In this document: positions 39,220 through 49,494 of the stretch, piece after piece
How the letters are laid out: every line of letters starts with the position of its first letter
How positions within the stretch are numbered: the first letter of the stretch is position 1
Origin: Psychrobacter namhaensis
Lineage (GTDB): Bacteria; Pseudomonadota; Gammaproteobacteria; Pseudomonadales; Moraxellaceae
DNA length: 64,000 bases
Assembly: GCF_016107545.1 (NCBI RefSeq)
Contig: NZ_JABASS010000010.1
Location: 1-64,000 of the forward strand
Reading direction: 5' to 3'
The notes under the pieces: generated by a model
Told to the model about the DNA's origin: nothing
Database searches by the model: none
The model's input: the letters and a program-made list of their open reading frames with translations, nothing else
Position numbers and translations under genes: made by a program

Positions 39220-39299
39220 TGGCCAGAGCAATCTAGTAGTGATATTTGCCAAAATAAACAGCAGCATTCATAAAAGCGTACTAATAGAAGAGATTTGCT

Positions 39300-41873
39300 A
39301 TGAGCCACCATTCATCCTTATTTGACAGTTACAGTATCCGCCGTGTACGTCCGCCAAAAAACAAAATTGGCACCTCAGCCAAGCATGACAGTGCGATCAG
39401 CCATGTGATGGGGACAGCGACCTATGTGGATGATATCGCAAAACCACAAGGCACTCTGCATCTGGCAGTGGGTAAAAGTAATCATGCCCATGCCCGTGTA
39501 TTGAATATGGATTTAAGCGCTGTCAGAGACGCTGATGGCGTCGTGGATGTCTTAAGCTTCAAAGATTTACCGGCACAGACAGACATTGGTGCGGTGTTTG
39601 ATGGTGAGCCACTGATGGTGGATGAACTCACAGAATACGTGGGTCAGACGCTATTTGTGGTGGTGGCAACCAGTCATCGCGCTGCCAAAAAAGCAGCTCT
39701 GAAAGCGGTGGTAGAGTATGAGCCACTACCAGCGGTGCTGAGTATTGATAAGGCATTAGAGCAAGAGCTGTACGTGCGCCCGAGTCATTTTATGAAGCGC
39801 GGTGATGCAGCGACTGCACTTGAGAACGCGCCAGTTCGTATTGAAGGTCATATTCATATGCGCGGGCAAGAGCACTTTTACCTAGAAGGACAAGTGTCTT
39901 ATGTGGTGCCTTGTGATGATGGTGGACTAGAGGTATATACGTCTTCACAGCATCCGAGTGAAGTACAGCAACTCGTCGCTGAAGTGACGGATTTGCCGTT
40001 CCACGCGGTCAATACAGTCGTGCGCCGTATGGGTGGCGGTTTTGGTGGTAAGGAGACGCAAGCTGCTGCGTGGGCGTGTCTGTGCGGTATCGTCGCTAAA
40101 CGTCACAATGTGCCAGTCAGCATGCGTTTAGATCGGCAAGATGACATGGTCGTGACCGGTAAGCGCCATGAGTTTGCTAATCGCTATGAAGTCGGCTTAG
40201 ATGAGTCTGGTCGTATACTAGGCGTCGACATGCAATTGGCTGGACTGTGTGGCTACTCACCGGATTTGTCCGATGCCATCGTCGATAGAGCGATGTTCCA
40301 CTGTGATAATGCCTACTATTATCCTGCGGCTCATGTGGCAGGGCATCGTTGTAAGACACATACGGTATCTAACACTGCTTATCGAGGATTTGGTGGGCCA
40401 CAAGGGTTGATGACGGCTGAATATATGATGGATCATATTGCCTATACGTTGGGACAAGATCCGCTGCAAGTGCGCTTGGCAAACCTATATCAAAATGGTC
40501 AAAGCACTCACTATGGGCAGACAATTGAGCATTTTGATCTGGCCACCATTATGAGCAAGCTTGCCAAAGACAGTGATTATGAGACACGCCGTCAGCAAAT
40601 CATAAAAGCCAATCAACAAGCCGCCGCTGAAGGTAGCGACAAACGCCTTGGTATCGCTCTGACGCCAGTGAAGTTTGGTATCTCATTTACCGTGCAGACC
40701 CTCAATCAGGCAGGCGCGCTGGTACATATTTATACCGATGGCAGTATCCACCTCAATCACGGCGGGACAGAGATGGGACAAGGGCTATATATCAAAATTG
40801 CCCAGATCGTTGCCAATGAGTTTGATGTGGACTTAGATACCGTTAAAGTATCAGCGACGCGTACGGACAAAGTGCCGAACACCTCACCAACTGCGGCCTC
40901 ATCAGGTACAGATATTAATGGTAAAGCGGCACAAAATGCTTGTCTGAGTATTAAGGCGCGTATCGTTGAGTTTGCGGCTGAGCACTTTGAAGTGGCGCAA
41001 GAAGCCATTCGGTTTGAGCAAAATCATGTCTATATCGGTGACAAAGAGACACTCACTTTTGCTGAAATGATCCAGCTGGCGTATCAAAACCGGATTAGCT
41101 TGTCGTCTACCGGCTACTATAAAACGCCCAAGATATTTTATGATCGCTCTAAAGCATGGGGTCGTCCTTTCTTTTATTTTGCATTGGGCGCAGCCTGCGC
41201 TGAGGTTGAGATTGATACCTTGACAGGCGAGTATCAAGTTTTGCGCTGTGATGTACTGCATGACGCTGGGCAGTCGATCAACCCTGCTATTGATATTGGG
41301 CAGATTGAAGGTGGCTTCGTTCAGGGAATGGGCTGGCTGACCGCTGAAGAGCTGATTTGGGATAGTACAGGGAAGCTTGCATCTAACAGTCCTGCCAACT
41401 ACAAAATTCCAACTGCCCATGATTTGCCCAAGCAGTGGAGTGTCAAATTGTATGACCGAAAAAACAGCGAGCAGACGATTTATAACTCTAAAGCGGTGGG
41501 TGAGCCGCCATTTATGTTGGCCGCAAGCGTTTGGTGCGCTATCAATAATGCCGTTGCCAGTCTTGGTGATTATCAGAAAAACCCAGAGCTGACCATGCCT
41601 GCGACACCAGAAGCCGTACTGAAGTCAGTCATGCGTATGCAGGGCACCCCTTGGGAAGTGGATGCTGAAGTAGACACCGATACGGTTTTGAGTCTAATCA
41701 AGGGTGCGGAAGAAAACAGCGATCTTTATAATGATAAGGCGATGCCGCAAGACGTGCGTCATGCCAAAGACATCGATCCAGCGGAGGTCGAGGGCAGGCA
41801 AGTGGATGATCAGCCTGAGGCGATAGAGCATCCAAATGTAGCAGGGGCAAGAGGGCCTGCGCACAGTGAATGA
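39300..41873 (+). CDS. xdhB: Xanthine dehydrogenase large subunit (molybdopterin)
   Basis: Catalytic subunit (857 aa) that binds the molybdenum cofactor. Recognisable motifs are RRMGGGFGGKETQAA, the substrate/Moco loop TAYRGFGGPQG, GGTEMGQGLYIK and the C-terminal catalytic glutamate in KAVGEPPFMLA. AGAAGAGA precedes the ATG. The last 60 residues are an acidic tail beyond the conserved domain. The stop codon overlaps the start of xdhC by 8 nt. Confidence 0.97.
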   Translation: MSHHSSLFDSYSIRRVRPPKNKIGTSAKHDSAISHVMGTATYVDDIAKPQGTLHLAVGKSNHAHARVLNMDLSAVRDADGVVDVLSFKDLPAQTDIGAVFDGEPLMVDELTEYVGQTLFVVVATSHRAAKKAALKAVVEYEPLPAVLSIDKALEQELYVRPSHFMKRGDAATALENAPVRIEGHIHMRGQEHFYLEGQVSYVVPCDDGGLEVYTSSQHPSEVQQLVAEVTDLPFHAVNTVVRRMGGGFGGKETQAAAWACLCGIVAKRHNVPVSMRLDRQDDMVVTGKRHEFANRYEVGLDESGRILGVDMQLAGLCGYSPDLSDAIVDRAMFHCDNAYYYPAAHVAGHRCKTHTVSNTAYRGFGGPQGLMTAEYMMDHIAYTLGQDPLQVRLANLYQNGQSTHYGQTIEHFDLATIMSKLAKDSDYETRRQQIIKANQQAAAEGSDKRLGIALTPVKFGISFTVQTLNQAGALVHIYTDGSIHLNHGGTEMGQGLYIKIAQIVANEFDVDLDTVKVSATRTDKVPNTSPTAASSGTDINGKAAQNACLSIKARIVEFAAEHFEVAQEAIRFEQNHVYIGDKETLTFAEMIQLAYQNRISLSSTGYYKTPKIFYDRSKAWGRPFFYFALGAACAEVEIDTLTGEYQVLRCDVLHDAGQSINPAIDIGQIEGGFVQGMGWLTAEELIWDSTGKLASNSPANYKIPTAHDLPKQWSVKLYDRKNSEQTIYNSKAVGEPPFMLAASVWCAINNAVASLGDYQKNPELTMPATPEAVLKSVMRMQGTPWEVDAEVDTDTVLSLIKGAEENSDLYNDKAMPQDVRHAKDIDPAEVEGRQVDDQPEAIEHPNVAGARGPAHSE

Positions 41874-42912
41874 GTCGTTAGCAACACCAGTCGTCTGGTA
41901 TGACGGTTTGGCGAAATATCAGCAGCAAGGCATTGCCCACGTTTTGGCAACGATCGTAGCAGTGAATGGGTCGGCCCCCCGAGCGCTGCAGGCAAAAATG
42001 ATCGTCACGCAGCGTAGTATTGTGGACACGCTCGGCGGCGGCGGTTTGGAACACGACGTAGTTACCACCGCGCGGCAACTTTTGAACGGCGAGATGGCCG
42101 AAACAGTATCAAAAGAGATAAAGCTCAAAGGTGCTGAGATAAGCTGCAAGGGGCCTACAGAGCCTGCTAAAGCTGTGCGCCGCGATGCTGTTTACACCAA
42201 GCACTATCCACTGGGAGCAAAGCTCGCACAATGCTGTGGGGGCAGTGTCACGGTGATGTTTGAGTGTTTTAATGTGACGCCGCCGATGTCGATTCTGGTC
42301 TTTGGGGCAGGACATGTGGCTGCTGCGCTAATGACTGTCCTCGCTGAGCTGCCTTGTCAGGTGGACTGGGTGGACAGTCGTCCAGAGATGTTTGAGCGTT
42401 ATTTGATCAATAAAATCAGCACCAGTACCGCTAGCCAAACCGCCGCTATTCATAAAAATGGACAGGCGCAAGCAGCAGAAAATCAATCAGTGCTTTACCA
42501 ATTGCCAGCGCACATTCGTCCCCATATCGATGATGAACCTACTGATTTTGTGCGCCCATTTATCGAGCAAGGCGGTCAGCGGTTTATTCTGATTATGACT
42601 CATGATCATAGTGTCGATTTTGAGCTGGTGCGGACAGCACTAGATACCGTGGTCGCTAACAGCCCCTCACTAGACCGTGATTTAACGGACAGTAGCTGCT
42701 CATCCATTTCGATGCCTTACATCGGCTGTATTGGCTCGGCAACCAAAGCCAAGCGTTTTAGAGATCGTCTGATCCAGCGTGGTTATAGTGAAAAAATAGT
42801 GGATCAGTTAGTCATGCCAGTTGGGTTGCAGGTTGGGGGTAAAGAGCCTATGGCTGTTGCGGTTTCAATCGTTGCACAGCTTTTACAACAGTATCATCAG
42901 GCTAGCCTCTGA
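41866..42912 (+). CDS. xdhC: XdhC molybdenum cofactor insertion/sulfuration chaperone
   Basis: Accessory protein (348 aa) that binds Moco, promotes its sulfuration and delivers it to XdhB; not part of the finished enzyme. It has the N-terminal XdhC/CoxI segment (LATIVAVNGSAPRALQAKMIV), the CCGGSVTVMFE motif and a Rossmann-like C-terminal domain (VFGAGHVAAALMTVLAELP; IGCIGSATKAKRFRDRL). Translation probably starts at GTG inside the xdhB end; the nearby ATG at 41870 is in another frame and closes after three codons. Confidence 0.94.
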   Translation: MNESLATPVVWYDGLAKYQQQGIAHVLATIVAVNGSAPRALQAKMIVTQRSIVDTLGGGGLEHDVVTTARQLLNGEMAETVSKEIKLKGAEISCKGPTEPAKAVRRDAVYTKHYPLGAKLAQCCGGSVTVMFECFNVTPPMSILVFGAGHVAAALMTVLAELPCQVDWVDSRPEMFERYLINKISTSTASQTAAIHKNGQAQAAENQSVLYQLPAHIRPHIDDEPTDFVRPFIEQGGQRFILIMTHDHSVDFELVRTALDTVVANSPSLDRDLTDSSCSSISMPYIGCIGSATKAKRFRDRLIQRGYSEKIVDQLVMPVGLQVGGKEPMAVAVSIVAQLLQQYHQASL

Positions 42913-42995
42913 ACTTGAATTTGCTACTCACTAAGTACAATCTTATCACCTTTAATTGAAGCGCTCAGTATCATTCAGCCATGTGAGACACACGA

Positions 42996-44420
42996 ATGAC
43001 CTTACACATTTATCAAGCTCGACTGCTACACTATCTGACTGAAAGTGATCTTACTCTACGCACTGTACCTGATGGCAATGCGCCTGATCCTCTCAAAACG
43101 CCGACAGTCATTACAGACACAGAGTTACTCCCTGTTATCGAGGGCGTGCGCATTTGTCCTGAGTATATCGCTGATGGTGCGTTGGTTGTGGATGACGCGA
43201 CGGGTTGTATCGTGGATTATGGCAGCCGTCAAGCCATGTTAGCGGATTACGCTGATACAGCAGCTCAAGAAGGCCGAGAACCGGTAAAAATACATGACCA
43301 CCGTGATAAGCTGATCATGCCAGGTTTTATCGATACCCATGTGCATTATCCGCAGATAGACATGATTGCCGCATACGGTGAGCAGTTGCTTGACTGGCTC
43401 AATAACTATACCTTTGTTACCGAAGCCAATTTTGGTGATCCAAAAGTGGCGCACGATACGGCTCAGTTCTTTTTAAACCAGCTGCTGGCCAATGGTACGA
43501 CGAGCGCCATGGTGTTTTCTACCAGTCATCCTTTATCAGCGGAGGCCTTTTTTACGGAAAGTCATAGGCTTAATACGCGTATGATCACAGGCAATGTCCT
43601 GATGGATCAAAACGCGCCTGCGCCGCTGTGTGTTCCTGCCGAGCAAAGTATTCGAGACACCCAAGATATCATTGATAACTGGCATGAACGCGGACGTCAG
43701 CATGTAGCGATTACCCCGCGATTTGCGATCACGTCGACGCCCAAACAGCTACGTATGGCGGGTGATTTGTATGCCAGTTATGACAGTGTCTACTTACAGA
43801 CGCATCTGGCCGAAAACCGTGATGAAGTGGTTTTTGTGCAAACCCTTTATCCCAATCATAAAGGCTATTTGGATGTCTACGATGATATGGGTTTACTGGG
43901 TCGCCGCACAATGTTGGCCCATGGTATCTACCTTGAGACATCTGAGTACGAGCGTCTGCGTGACACTGGCACACAAATAGCGCATTGTCCCACGTCCAAT
44001 CTGTTTTTGGGTAGCGGTCTGTTCGATTTACCTAAAACGTTAAGTTATACAGGTGTGAGCATTGCCACTGATGTGGGGGCGGGAACGAGTCTGTCGATGC
44101 TGACTACCTTATCAGAGGCGTATAAAGTTCAACAATTACAAAGCAACCCACTGTCCGCGCATCAAGGACTGTATCAAATTACTTTGGGCAATGCCCAGTC
44201 GCTCTTATTGGACAAAAAGATCGGCAACTTTATGCCCAGTAAAGAAGCGGATTTTGTCGTGATTAATCCAGGGGCAACGGCATTACTGGAACGGCGTATG
44301 GCACAGACCAACACGCTCGAAGAGCAGCTATTTGTGCTGATGATGTTGGGTGATGATAGAGTGATTGAGCAGACAGTGGTCGCGGGCGTGAGTCGCTACC
44401 AAAAATCTAACGCTTTATAA
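42996..44420 (+). CDS. guaD: Guanine deaminase
   Basis: Zinc amidohydrolase (474 aa) converting guanine to xanthine, feeding the xanthine dehydrogenase encoded just upstream. Metal and active-site motifs are present: PGFIDTHVHYPQIDM, LQTHLAENRDE, AHGIYL and the final metal Asp in TDVGAGTSLSML. The first 75 residues form the composite beta domain. Length is slightly above E. coli GuaD (439 aa). The strong bidirectional terminator at 44444 ends the block. Confidence 0.96.
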   Translation: MTLHIYQARLLHYLTESDLTLRTVPDGNAPDPLKTPTVITDTELLPVIEGVRICPEYIADGALVVDDATGCIVDYGSRQAMLADYADTAAQEGREPVKIHDHRDKLIMPGFIDTHVHYPQIDMIAAYGEQLLDWLNNYTFVTEANFGDPKVAHDTAQFFLNQLLANGTTSAMVFSTSHPLSAEAFFTESHRLNTRMITGNVLMDQNAPAPLCVPAEQSIRDTQDIIDNWHERGRQHVAITPRFAITSTPKQLRMAGDLYASYDSVYLQTHLAENRDEVVFVQTLYPNHKGYLDVYDDMGLLGRRTMLAHGIYLETSEYERLRDTGTQIAHCPTSNLFLGSGLFDLPKTLSYTGVSIATDVGAGTSLSMLTTLSEAYKVQQLQSNPLSAHQGLYQITLGNAQSLLLDKKIGNFMPSKEADFVVINPGATALLERRMAQTNTLEEQLFVLMMLGDDRVIEQTVVAGVSRYQKSNAL

Positions 44421-44443
44421 ACTAGTGAAAAATACTCGCAACG

Positions 44444-44480
44444 AAAAGCCCCGTTTATGATAAATATAAACGGGGCTTTT
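44444..44480. terminator. Bidirectional terminator guaD / allA
   Basis: Perfect 15-bp stem AAAAGCCCCGTTTAT / ATAAACGGGGCTTTT with a 7-nt loop, between the two convergent purine blocks. Confidence 0.95.
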
Positions 44481-44522
44481 ATCGGTTTGGACTATGCTTA
44501 TTGAACTGTGCTTAACGATCGC

Positions 44523-45053
44523 TTAGCTGTGTTCGTCTTCTAATTCGATAAACACCTGCCAGTCAGTGATATCTACTTCATGGCAATTGTTGCCATCGCC
44601 ATTGATACGATCAATCACCAAAAAATCGCTGTCACGGCCAAGGGCCAATAGCGGGTGATGCCAGACATTGGCATCGTACTGTACGCCTTGATGAGACTTG
44701 GCATAAAACACCGCTAGATCATCAGGCGACTGTGGCGACGCGCCAGCCTTAGCGACGACCACGATATAATCTTGACCTTCCATCGATACAAATGCTTGCG
44801 TCCCAAATGGATGATACTCCATCACTGAGAGCGCAATAGGGTTCTCACGTTTTTTGGCTCGAAAGATACTCATACCAACGGTGCCTCCATCGAGCTTGCT
44901 TGCGGCAAGCGCATGATGGCGAACGGCATAGCCATTATTGATCTCATAGCAGTTGTCTGATGTTTGCTCATCAGCACTATACCGTTCAATAACCGAGCCG
45001 TATGGGGCAAAGCCTGCTTTGGTTAAAGGCTTAGCCGTTAGGGTGACAGTCAT
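44523..45053 (-). CDS. allA: Ureidoglycolate lyase
   Basis: Releases glyoxylate and urea from ureidoglycolate, the last step of this pathway (176 aa, cupin-like fold). Family motifs include [12 protein letters not shown] near the start, [11 protein letters not shown] and [10 protein letters not shown]. Its start codon overlaps the alc stop by one base (TAATG), so it is translationally coupled to allantoicase, the enzyme that makes its substrate. No urease genes are present in the window. Confidence 0.92.
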   Translation of the reverse strand: MTVTLTAKPLTKAGFAPYGSVIERYSADEQTSDNCYEINNGYAVRHHALAASKLDGGTVGMSIFRAKKRENPIALSVMEYHPFGTQAFVSMEGQDYIVVVAKAGASPQSPDDLAVFYAKSHQGVQYDANVWHHPLLALGRDSDFLVIDRINGDGNNCHEVDITDWQVFIELEDEHS

Positions 45054-46174
45054 TATTTGGCCTCTTTGCTATCAATATTAGTATCAACACTGGTATTCAC
45101 TTTGCCATAAACGCGCACGCGGCTGATACCGCCATCAGGGAAGATGTTGACCCGAATATGAGTGATGGGTTGGTCAAGCTTGAGCTGATCTTTGCCAAAG
45201 CTGTGGATATCGTTGGCGTTGGTTTTTTGCGGCTCAAGCAAGGTCTCCCAAAACATGCTTTGGGTGACTAAGGTTTGCTCTGGGGTGTTTGGTGCGTAGA
45301 CGGCTTGGATCGAGACTTTATCAGGATAGTTGCCTTTGAAATGCGCGGTATCTATCTCGATGGCGTCAACCACACCCGCTTGACCTAAGGCAATAATGCA
45401 CCAGTCGTTACCGGGCTCACGGCGACGACGAGTCTCCCAGCCATCACCCATATTAGGGGCTTTGGTCGGTAACAATAAGTTGCTTGCCGCACCAAAGTGC
45501 GCATCATTACTGGCGATGGCACGGCCACCGTTTAAAGCGCCTGCCAAATCGATCGTCTCACCTTGTTGGTTAAGACTGGCATCAAGCTGGATATCGCCAT
45601 AGACGCGCAGACGGGCAACGCCGCCATCTGGATAAATATTCAAACGCAGGTGTGTCACGGTTTGGTCGTTATGGATCTCGATAAACTCATGGTTATGACC
45701 TTTTAGGGGTGTCATATCAACAAGCGCTTGCCAGTCTTTACTATCCCAGTCTTCTTTGTTCAAACTGGTAAGTTCAGCATCATCTTGCTGTAGGAGTTCT
45801 GGCGCGTACAACACATCGATACTGGCTGAGGAGGGGAAGTTACCCGTAAAGTGACTGGTGTCAATGTCAAGACCTGCAATTTTGGTCGGGCGGGCAAGTT
45901 GAATAACTAAGTAATCATAACCCAGATAGCGCTTGCGACGCGTCTCCCAGCCGTCCATCCATTTACCATTGTCATCGAACTTGCCTACCATAAATACAGG
46001 CGCGTCCGGGTTTAAGATACGGCTTTTATCTGCAAAGAAATCATCGGTGGCAAATAATGATTTTGCCCCCAAACGACTGTCCGCAACGTTTGATTTTTTG
46101 GTAAATGTAGGCAAGGTATCAGGCAAATTATTGGCGGAGATGATCTGTCCAACTTCTAAGGTACTTTGACTCAT
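45053..46174 (-). CDS. alc: Allantoicase
   Basis: Hydrolyses allantoate to ureidoglycolate and urea (373 aa). The protein consists of two repeated beta-sandwich halves, each with the signature [13 protein letters not shown] / [23 protein letters not shown] / [10 protein letters not shown] and [16 protein letters not shown] / [16 protein letters not shown], exactly as in known allantoicases. AGGA precedes the ATG. It lies 65 nt after puuE on the same strand. Confidence 0.97.
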   Translation of the reverse strand: MSQSTLEVGQIISANNLPDTLPTFTKKSNVADSRLGAKSLFATDDFFADKSRILNPDAPVFMVGKFDDNGKWMDGWETRRKRYLGYDYLVIQLARPTKIAGLDIDTSHFTGNFPSSASIDVLYAPELLQQDDAELTSLNKEDWDSKDWQALVDMTPLKGHNHEFIEIHNDQTVTHLRLNIYPDGGVARLRVYGDIQLDASLNQQGETIDLAGALNGGRAIASNDAHFGAASNLLLPTKAPNMGDGWETRRRREPGNDWCIIALGQAGVVDAIEIDTAHFKGNYPDKVSIQAVYAPNTPEQTLVTQSMFWETLLEPQKTNANDIHSFGKDQLKLDQPITHIRVNIFPDGGISRVRVYGKVNTSVDTNIDSKEAK

Positions 46175-46239
46175 AATGATTCCTGTTATTTGGTAATGGG
46201 ATTTATTGATAGTGTGCGGCTAGTATGACAAATGTGGGA

Positions 46240-47220
46240 CTACATCCAGTTGGCGGTATTGTCGGGCGTAGCAGGGTGGTTGTCATACCAATGCTTGGCG
46301 ATGTCATCACGGCGACATATCCACACGTCAGGCTTGCTGGTGATGTATTGCAAGAATTGTTTTAGCGCTTTGATACGTCCAGCACGACCAATAATACGGC
46401 AATGCAGACCGATGGTGAGCATCTTAGGCGTGTGCGCGCCTTCTTCATATAAGGTATCAAAGCTGTCTTTGAGATACTGATAAAACGGTTCAGCATGGGT
46501 AAAGCCTGGACTGGACGAAAAACGCATGTCATTGGTCTCTAAACTATAAGGGATCACCAAATGCGGCTTACGGGTGATCGTGTTGCCATCTTGAACTTTG
46601 ACATCAAGCCAGTAAGGCAGCTCGTCCCCATACGAGTCAGAGTCGTAGATATAACCACCTTGTTCAGCGACTAACTCGCGGGTGTTTGGACTATCACGAC
46701 CTGTATACCAGCCGAGTGGCTGCCCGCCCAGCATACGCTCAAATATTTTGGTGGCACAGCGAATGTGCTCACGCTCAGTCTCGCGGTACATGTACTGGTA
46801 AGTGATCCAGCGCAGACCATGACTTGCGATCTCATGGCCATCTTCTAACACCCGCTCGATAATATGTGGTGTCTTTTCGGCCGCTGCTGCACAGGTGAAA
46901 GTGGTGATTGGTAAGCCGTATTCTTTAAACACATCTAGTACGCGCCAAACACCGACACGGCTACCATATTCAAACGCAGACTCGATAGACTGATGCCGAT
47001 TGTTAAATTCTGGTGTGCCTAAGATGTCAGACAAAAAGCGTTCTGACTGACCATCGCCATGAATCACGCTGTTTTCCGCGCCTTCTTCAATGTTTAATAC
47101 AAACTGTACCGCGATTTTTGCGCCACCTGGCCAGTTGGCTTTTGGTGGGTTGTCAGCGTAGCCTTTTAGGTCGCGGGGATACGTACTGTGATCAAAATCA
47201 CTCGTAATTTTTTGGGTCAT
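46240..47220 (-). CDS. puuE: Allantoinase, polysaccharide-deacetylase-like type
   Basis: Opens the hydantoin ring of allantoin to give allantoate (326 aa). It belongs to the metal-independent PuuE family, related to polysaccharide deacetylases and unrelated to amidohydrolase-type AllB. Typical motifs are YPRDLKGYADNPP, VQFVLNIEEGAE, EIASHGLRWI and WYTGRDSPNTRELV. The ATG at 47220 has AGGA upstream and gives the usual N-terminus; the open frame to 47253 adds only 11 residues. Confidence 0.95.
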   Translation of the reverse strand: MTQKITSDFDHSTYPRDLKGYADNPPKANWPGGAKIAVQFVLNIEEGAENSVIHGDGQSERFLSDILGTPEFNNRHQSIESAFEYGSRVGVWRVLDVFKEYGLPITTFTCAAAAEKTPHIIERVLEDGHEIASHGLRWITYQYMYRETEREHIRCATKIFERMLGGQPLGWYTGRDSPNTRELVAEQGGYIYDSDSYGDELPYWLDVKVQDGNTITRKPHLVIPYSLETNDMRFSSSPGFTHAEPFYQYLKDSFDTLYEEGAHTPKMLTIGLHCRIIGRAGRIKALKQFLQYITSKPDVWICRRDDIAKHWYDNHPATPDNTANWM

Positions 47221-47552
47221 TATTAGGGTTCCTATATCGCTTAAAGCAGTCATTGTATAGTCAAATTAACATAAGAAAGATACCGCGGGGCTGGGGTAAA
47301 TTTTTTGTAGCATCGAGCGGCGTAGGCACAGCAAGCCAGAAAAATTTGTACCAGTCACGCAGCATAGTATCGTGTATCCATTTTATTCAATATTGACCAT
47401 ATCAATCTCAAAAAATATGATTCGCTTTGTGAGACTCGCTCAGCCTACTCAGTGGCGTACTTGCACATGTTTTCTTTGCTACTCAAATCTTTGTAAATGG
47501 TCTACTTATATAAGCGCTGCTGATCAAAAACAACGCTGTGTTGGTTTGCCAG
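47221..47552. other. Gap between puuD and puuE
   Basis: About 330 nt inside the urate-degradation block. It contains one half-match to the purine operator (TGACCA near 47394) but no palindrome, and no convincing terminator. A separate promoter for puuE is possible. Confidence 0.35.
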
Positions 47553-48872
47553 TCAAAGTGCCGATACATATGCCACGAGCTGCTGGCGCTCTGCATCGGT
47601 TAACTGCGTGATATTGCCAAGCGGCATATAGCCGGTTTGTACGGCAGTCACTATTTTCGCTTTATGGGTTTTTAGATCATTTGGCGATTGTAAAATAATA
47701 CCTGCTGGAGGCGCCGCAAAGCCTTGTTGGGTTGGCTGAGCCGCATGACAAGTACTACAGCGCGTATGCACAACATTCATCATAGCGTCATCTGCCGAAG
47801 CGCTTACTGGTACTGCTGCAGTAGTGGTGGTACTAGTACTAACAGTCGCATCAGTATCAGCGTTTGTGTCAGTAACAGCGCTTGTCGCTGGTGGGGTGCT
47901 ATTGTTGGCCGTAGGCACTACTGAGGCCGTAGCAGGCGTGACAGGGGCTGGCTCAATTGGCTCGGGGCGCATCCAGATAATCAACAATACCGTCAGTATC
48001 GCCGGAATGACTAAGTAGCGCGGTTTTTTATGCCCCAAATGTTTTTGATTAAAGTAATGGCGGGCGGTTGCGGTAATGACACCGACGAAGACCAATACCA
48101 ACCAACCTTGCTCATGAGCATACATCATTGGATAGTGGTTACTGATCATGGTAAAGATGAGCGGTAGCGTAAAGTAGTTATTCATCAGTGAGCGGTTTTT
48201 AGCTTGTAATGCCAGTTCAGCCACTTCTTTACCGGGCTTTTCGCCGCGCTGGACACAATCAACGAGCGCGCGCTGCGCTGGCATGATACCAAAGAACACA
48301 TTGCCGACCATCACCGTACCCAAAATCGCCCCAATGTGAATAAAGGAAGCGCGATCACTGAAGAGCTGGTAAGAGCCCCAGCTTGCGATGACCAGTAAGA
48401 TAAAAATAAGGGTGCTAAAAATTAATGCGTTTTTACCTAAATGACTACGTACAATGACTTCATAAATAAAGTAACTGCCGAATAAAAACAGTAAGCTTGT
48501 CGCAATGGCACCAACATCGGTAAAGGCAATTTTGCTTGGATCGATCAGGTAGGCAGTGGCATTGGCATAATAAACGATAGACATCATCGCCGCCCCAGTC
48601 AGCCACGTGGTATATGCTTCCCATTTAAACCAGTGTAGCGTCTTTGGCATCTCTTCTGGTTCGAGCTTGTACTTGGCAATCTCATAAAAACCACCCCCAT
48701 GCACCGCCCAAAGATCCCCAGAAATCCCTTTATCTGTTTTCCACTGCGGCGGCTTACGTAGACTGAGATCAAGCCACACAAAATAAAAAGAAGCGCCAAT
48801 CCATGCCACCCCAGCGATAACATGAAACCAGCGGAAAAATAAACTCAACCATTCGAGAAGATAGGCGCCCAT
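47553..48872 (-). CDS. puuD: Membrane urate hydroxylase PuuD with cytochrome c domain
   Basis: Integral-membrane urate oxidase (439 aa) that converts urate to 5-hydroxyisourate and passes electrons to the respiratory chain instead of oxygen. An N-terminal domain of about eight helices (residues 1-310; FFRWFHVIAGVAWIGASFYFVWLDLSL) is linked by a Thr/Ser/Ala-rich stretch (about 318-370) to a C-terminal cytochrome c domain with heme site Cys372-Ser-Thr-Cys375-His376 and probable axial Met416 (YMPLG). AGGA lies before the ATG. There is no soluble uricase gene here. Confidence 0.95.
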   Translation of the reverse strand: MGAYLLEWLSLFFRWFHVIAGVAWIGASFYFVWLDLSLRKPPQWKTDKGISGDLWAVHGGGFYEIAKYKLEPEEMPKTLHWFKWEAYTTWLTGAAMMSIVYYANATAYLIDPSKIAFTDVGAIATSLLFLFGSYFIYEVIVRSHLGKNALIFSTLIFILLVIASWGSYQLFSDRASFIHIGAILGTVMVGNVFFGIMPAQRALVDCVQRGEKPGKEVAELALQAKNRSLMNNYFTLPLIFTMISNHYPMMYAHEQGWLVLVFVGVITATARHYFNQKHLGHKKPRYLVIPAILTVLLIIWMRPEPIEPAPVTPATASVVPTANNSTPPATSAVTDTNADTDATVSTSTTTTAAVPVSASADDAMMNVVHTRCSTCHAAQPTQQGFAAPPAGIILQSPNDLKTHKAKIVTAVQTGYMPLGNITQLTDAERQQLVAYVSAL

Positions 48873-49013
48873 AAGTGTCCTTTAATATGATGGTGTCTTA
48901 ATAAAATGTCTTGATACAAGGGAATGAGGTGTGATAATGATGCCAGAAAATATATAGGCATATGTTTAACATTAACGATAGATAAGATACACCTCAGACG
49001 ATAAGTAAGCAGA

Positions 49014-49379
49014 CTATGAACCGCGATAGGTGCTATAACCGTGCGCGCTGAGTAGTAGTGGTACGTGGTAGTGACTGGCATCGTTTACCATAAAGTCGAT
49101 CACAACTTGCGGGTAAAATGCTGTCAGCTGCTGGGTATCAAAATAAGACAGGGTATCAAACGTCACGGTATAGCGTCCGATGTTTAGCTGACACTCAGTG
49201 CTATCGATGGCGGTGTCAAACTGCCAACTGTCTGGTGTGACGCGTCCATCGGCGTTGGTCGTACCATGGGCCAAAAGCGTGACGCCGCTGCCATGTACGC
49301 GGTGTAAGGTAACAGCGATACCAGCGGCAGGCTTACCAAGATGAGTGTCTAAAATATGCGATGATAGGGTGGCAGACAT
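49014..49379 (-). CDS. uraH: 5-hydroxyisourate hydrolase (transthyretin-like)
   Basis: Hydrolyses 5-hydroxyisourate to OHCU (121 aa). It has the transthyretin-like start SSHILDTHLGKPAAGI, the central PYxxDTFxxxxY-like segment and the C-terminal YRGS signature. The ATG at 49379 has AGGAA upstream; the 30 residues in front of it in the longer open frame do not belong to the family. It lies between uraD and puuD. Confidence 0.96.
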   Translation of the reverse strand: MSATLSSHILDTHLGKPAAGIAVTLHRVHGSGVTLLAHGTTNADGRVTPDSWQFDTAIDSTECQLNIGRYTVTFDTLSYFDTQQLTAFYPQVVIDFMVNDASHYHVPLLLSAHGYSTYRGS

Positions 49380-49494
49380 AAAACTTCCTTTGTATTTAGT
49401 AGAAACGTAAATAGAGTGATATTGCGAGCGTATTTTATAAATGGGCCACTGTAAAAGACACGATGACACGCTTTAGCGAAATTCGCTTAGCCAT

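Noticed and set aside
47393..47407. Possible fourth purine operator between puuD and puuE
   Set aside because: Only the TGACCA half matches; the second half is not an inverted copy.
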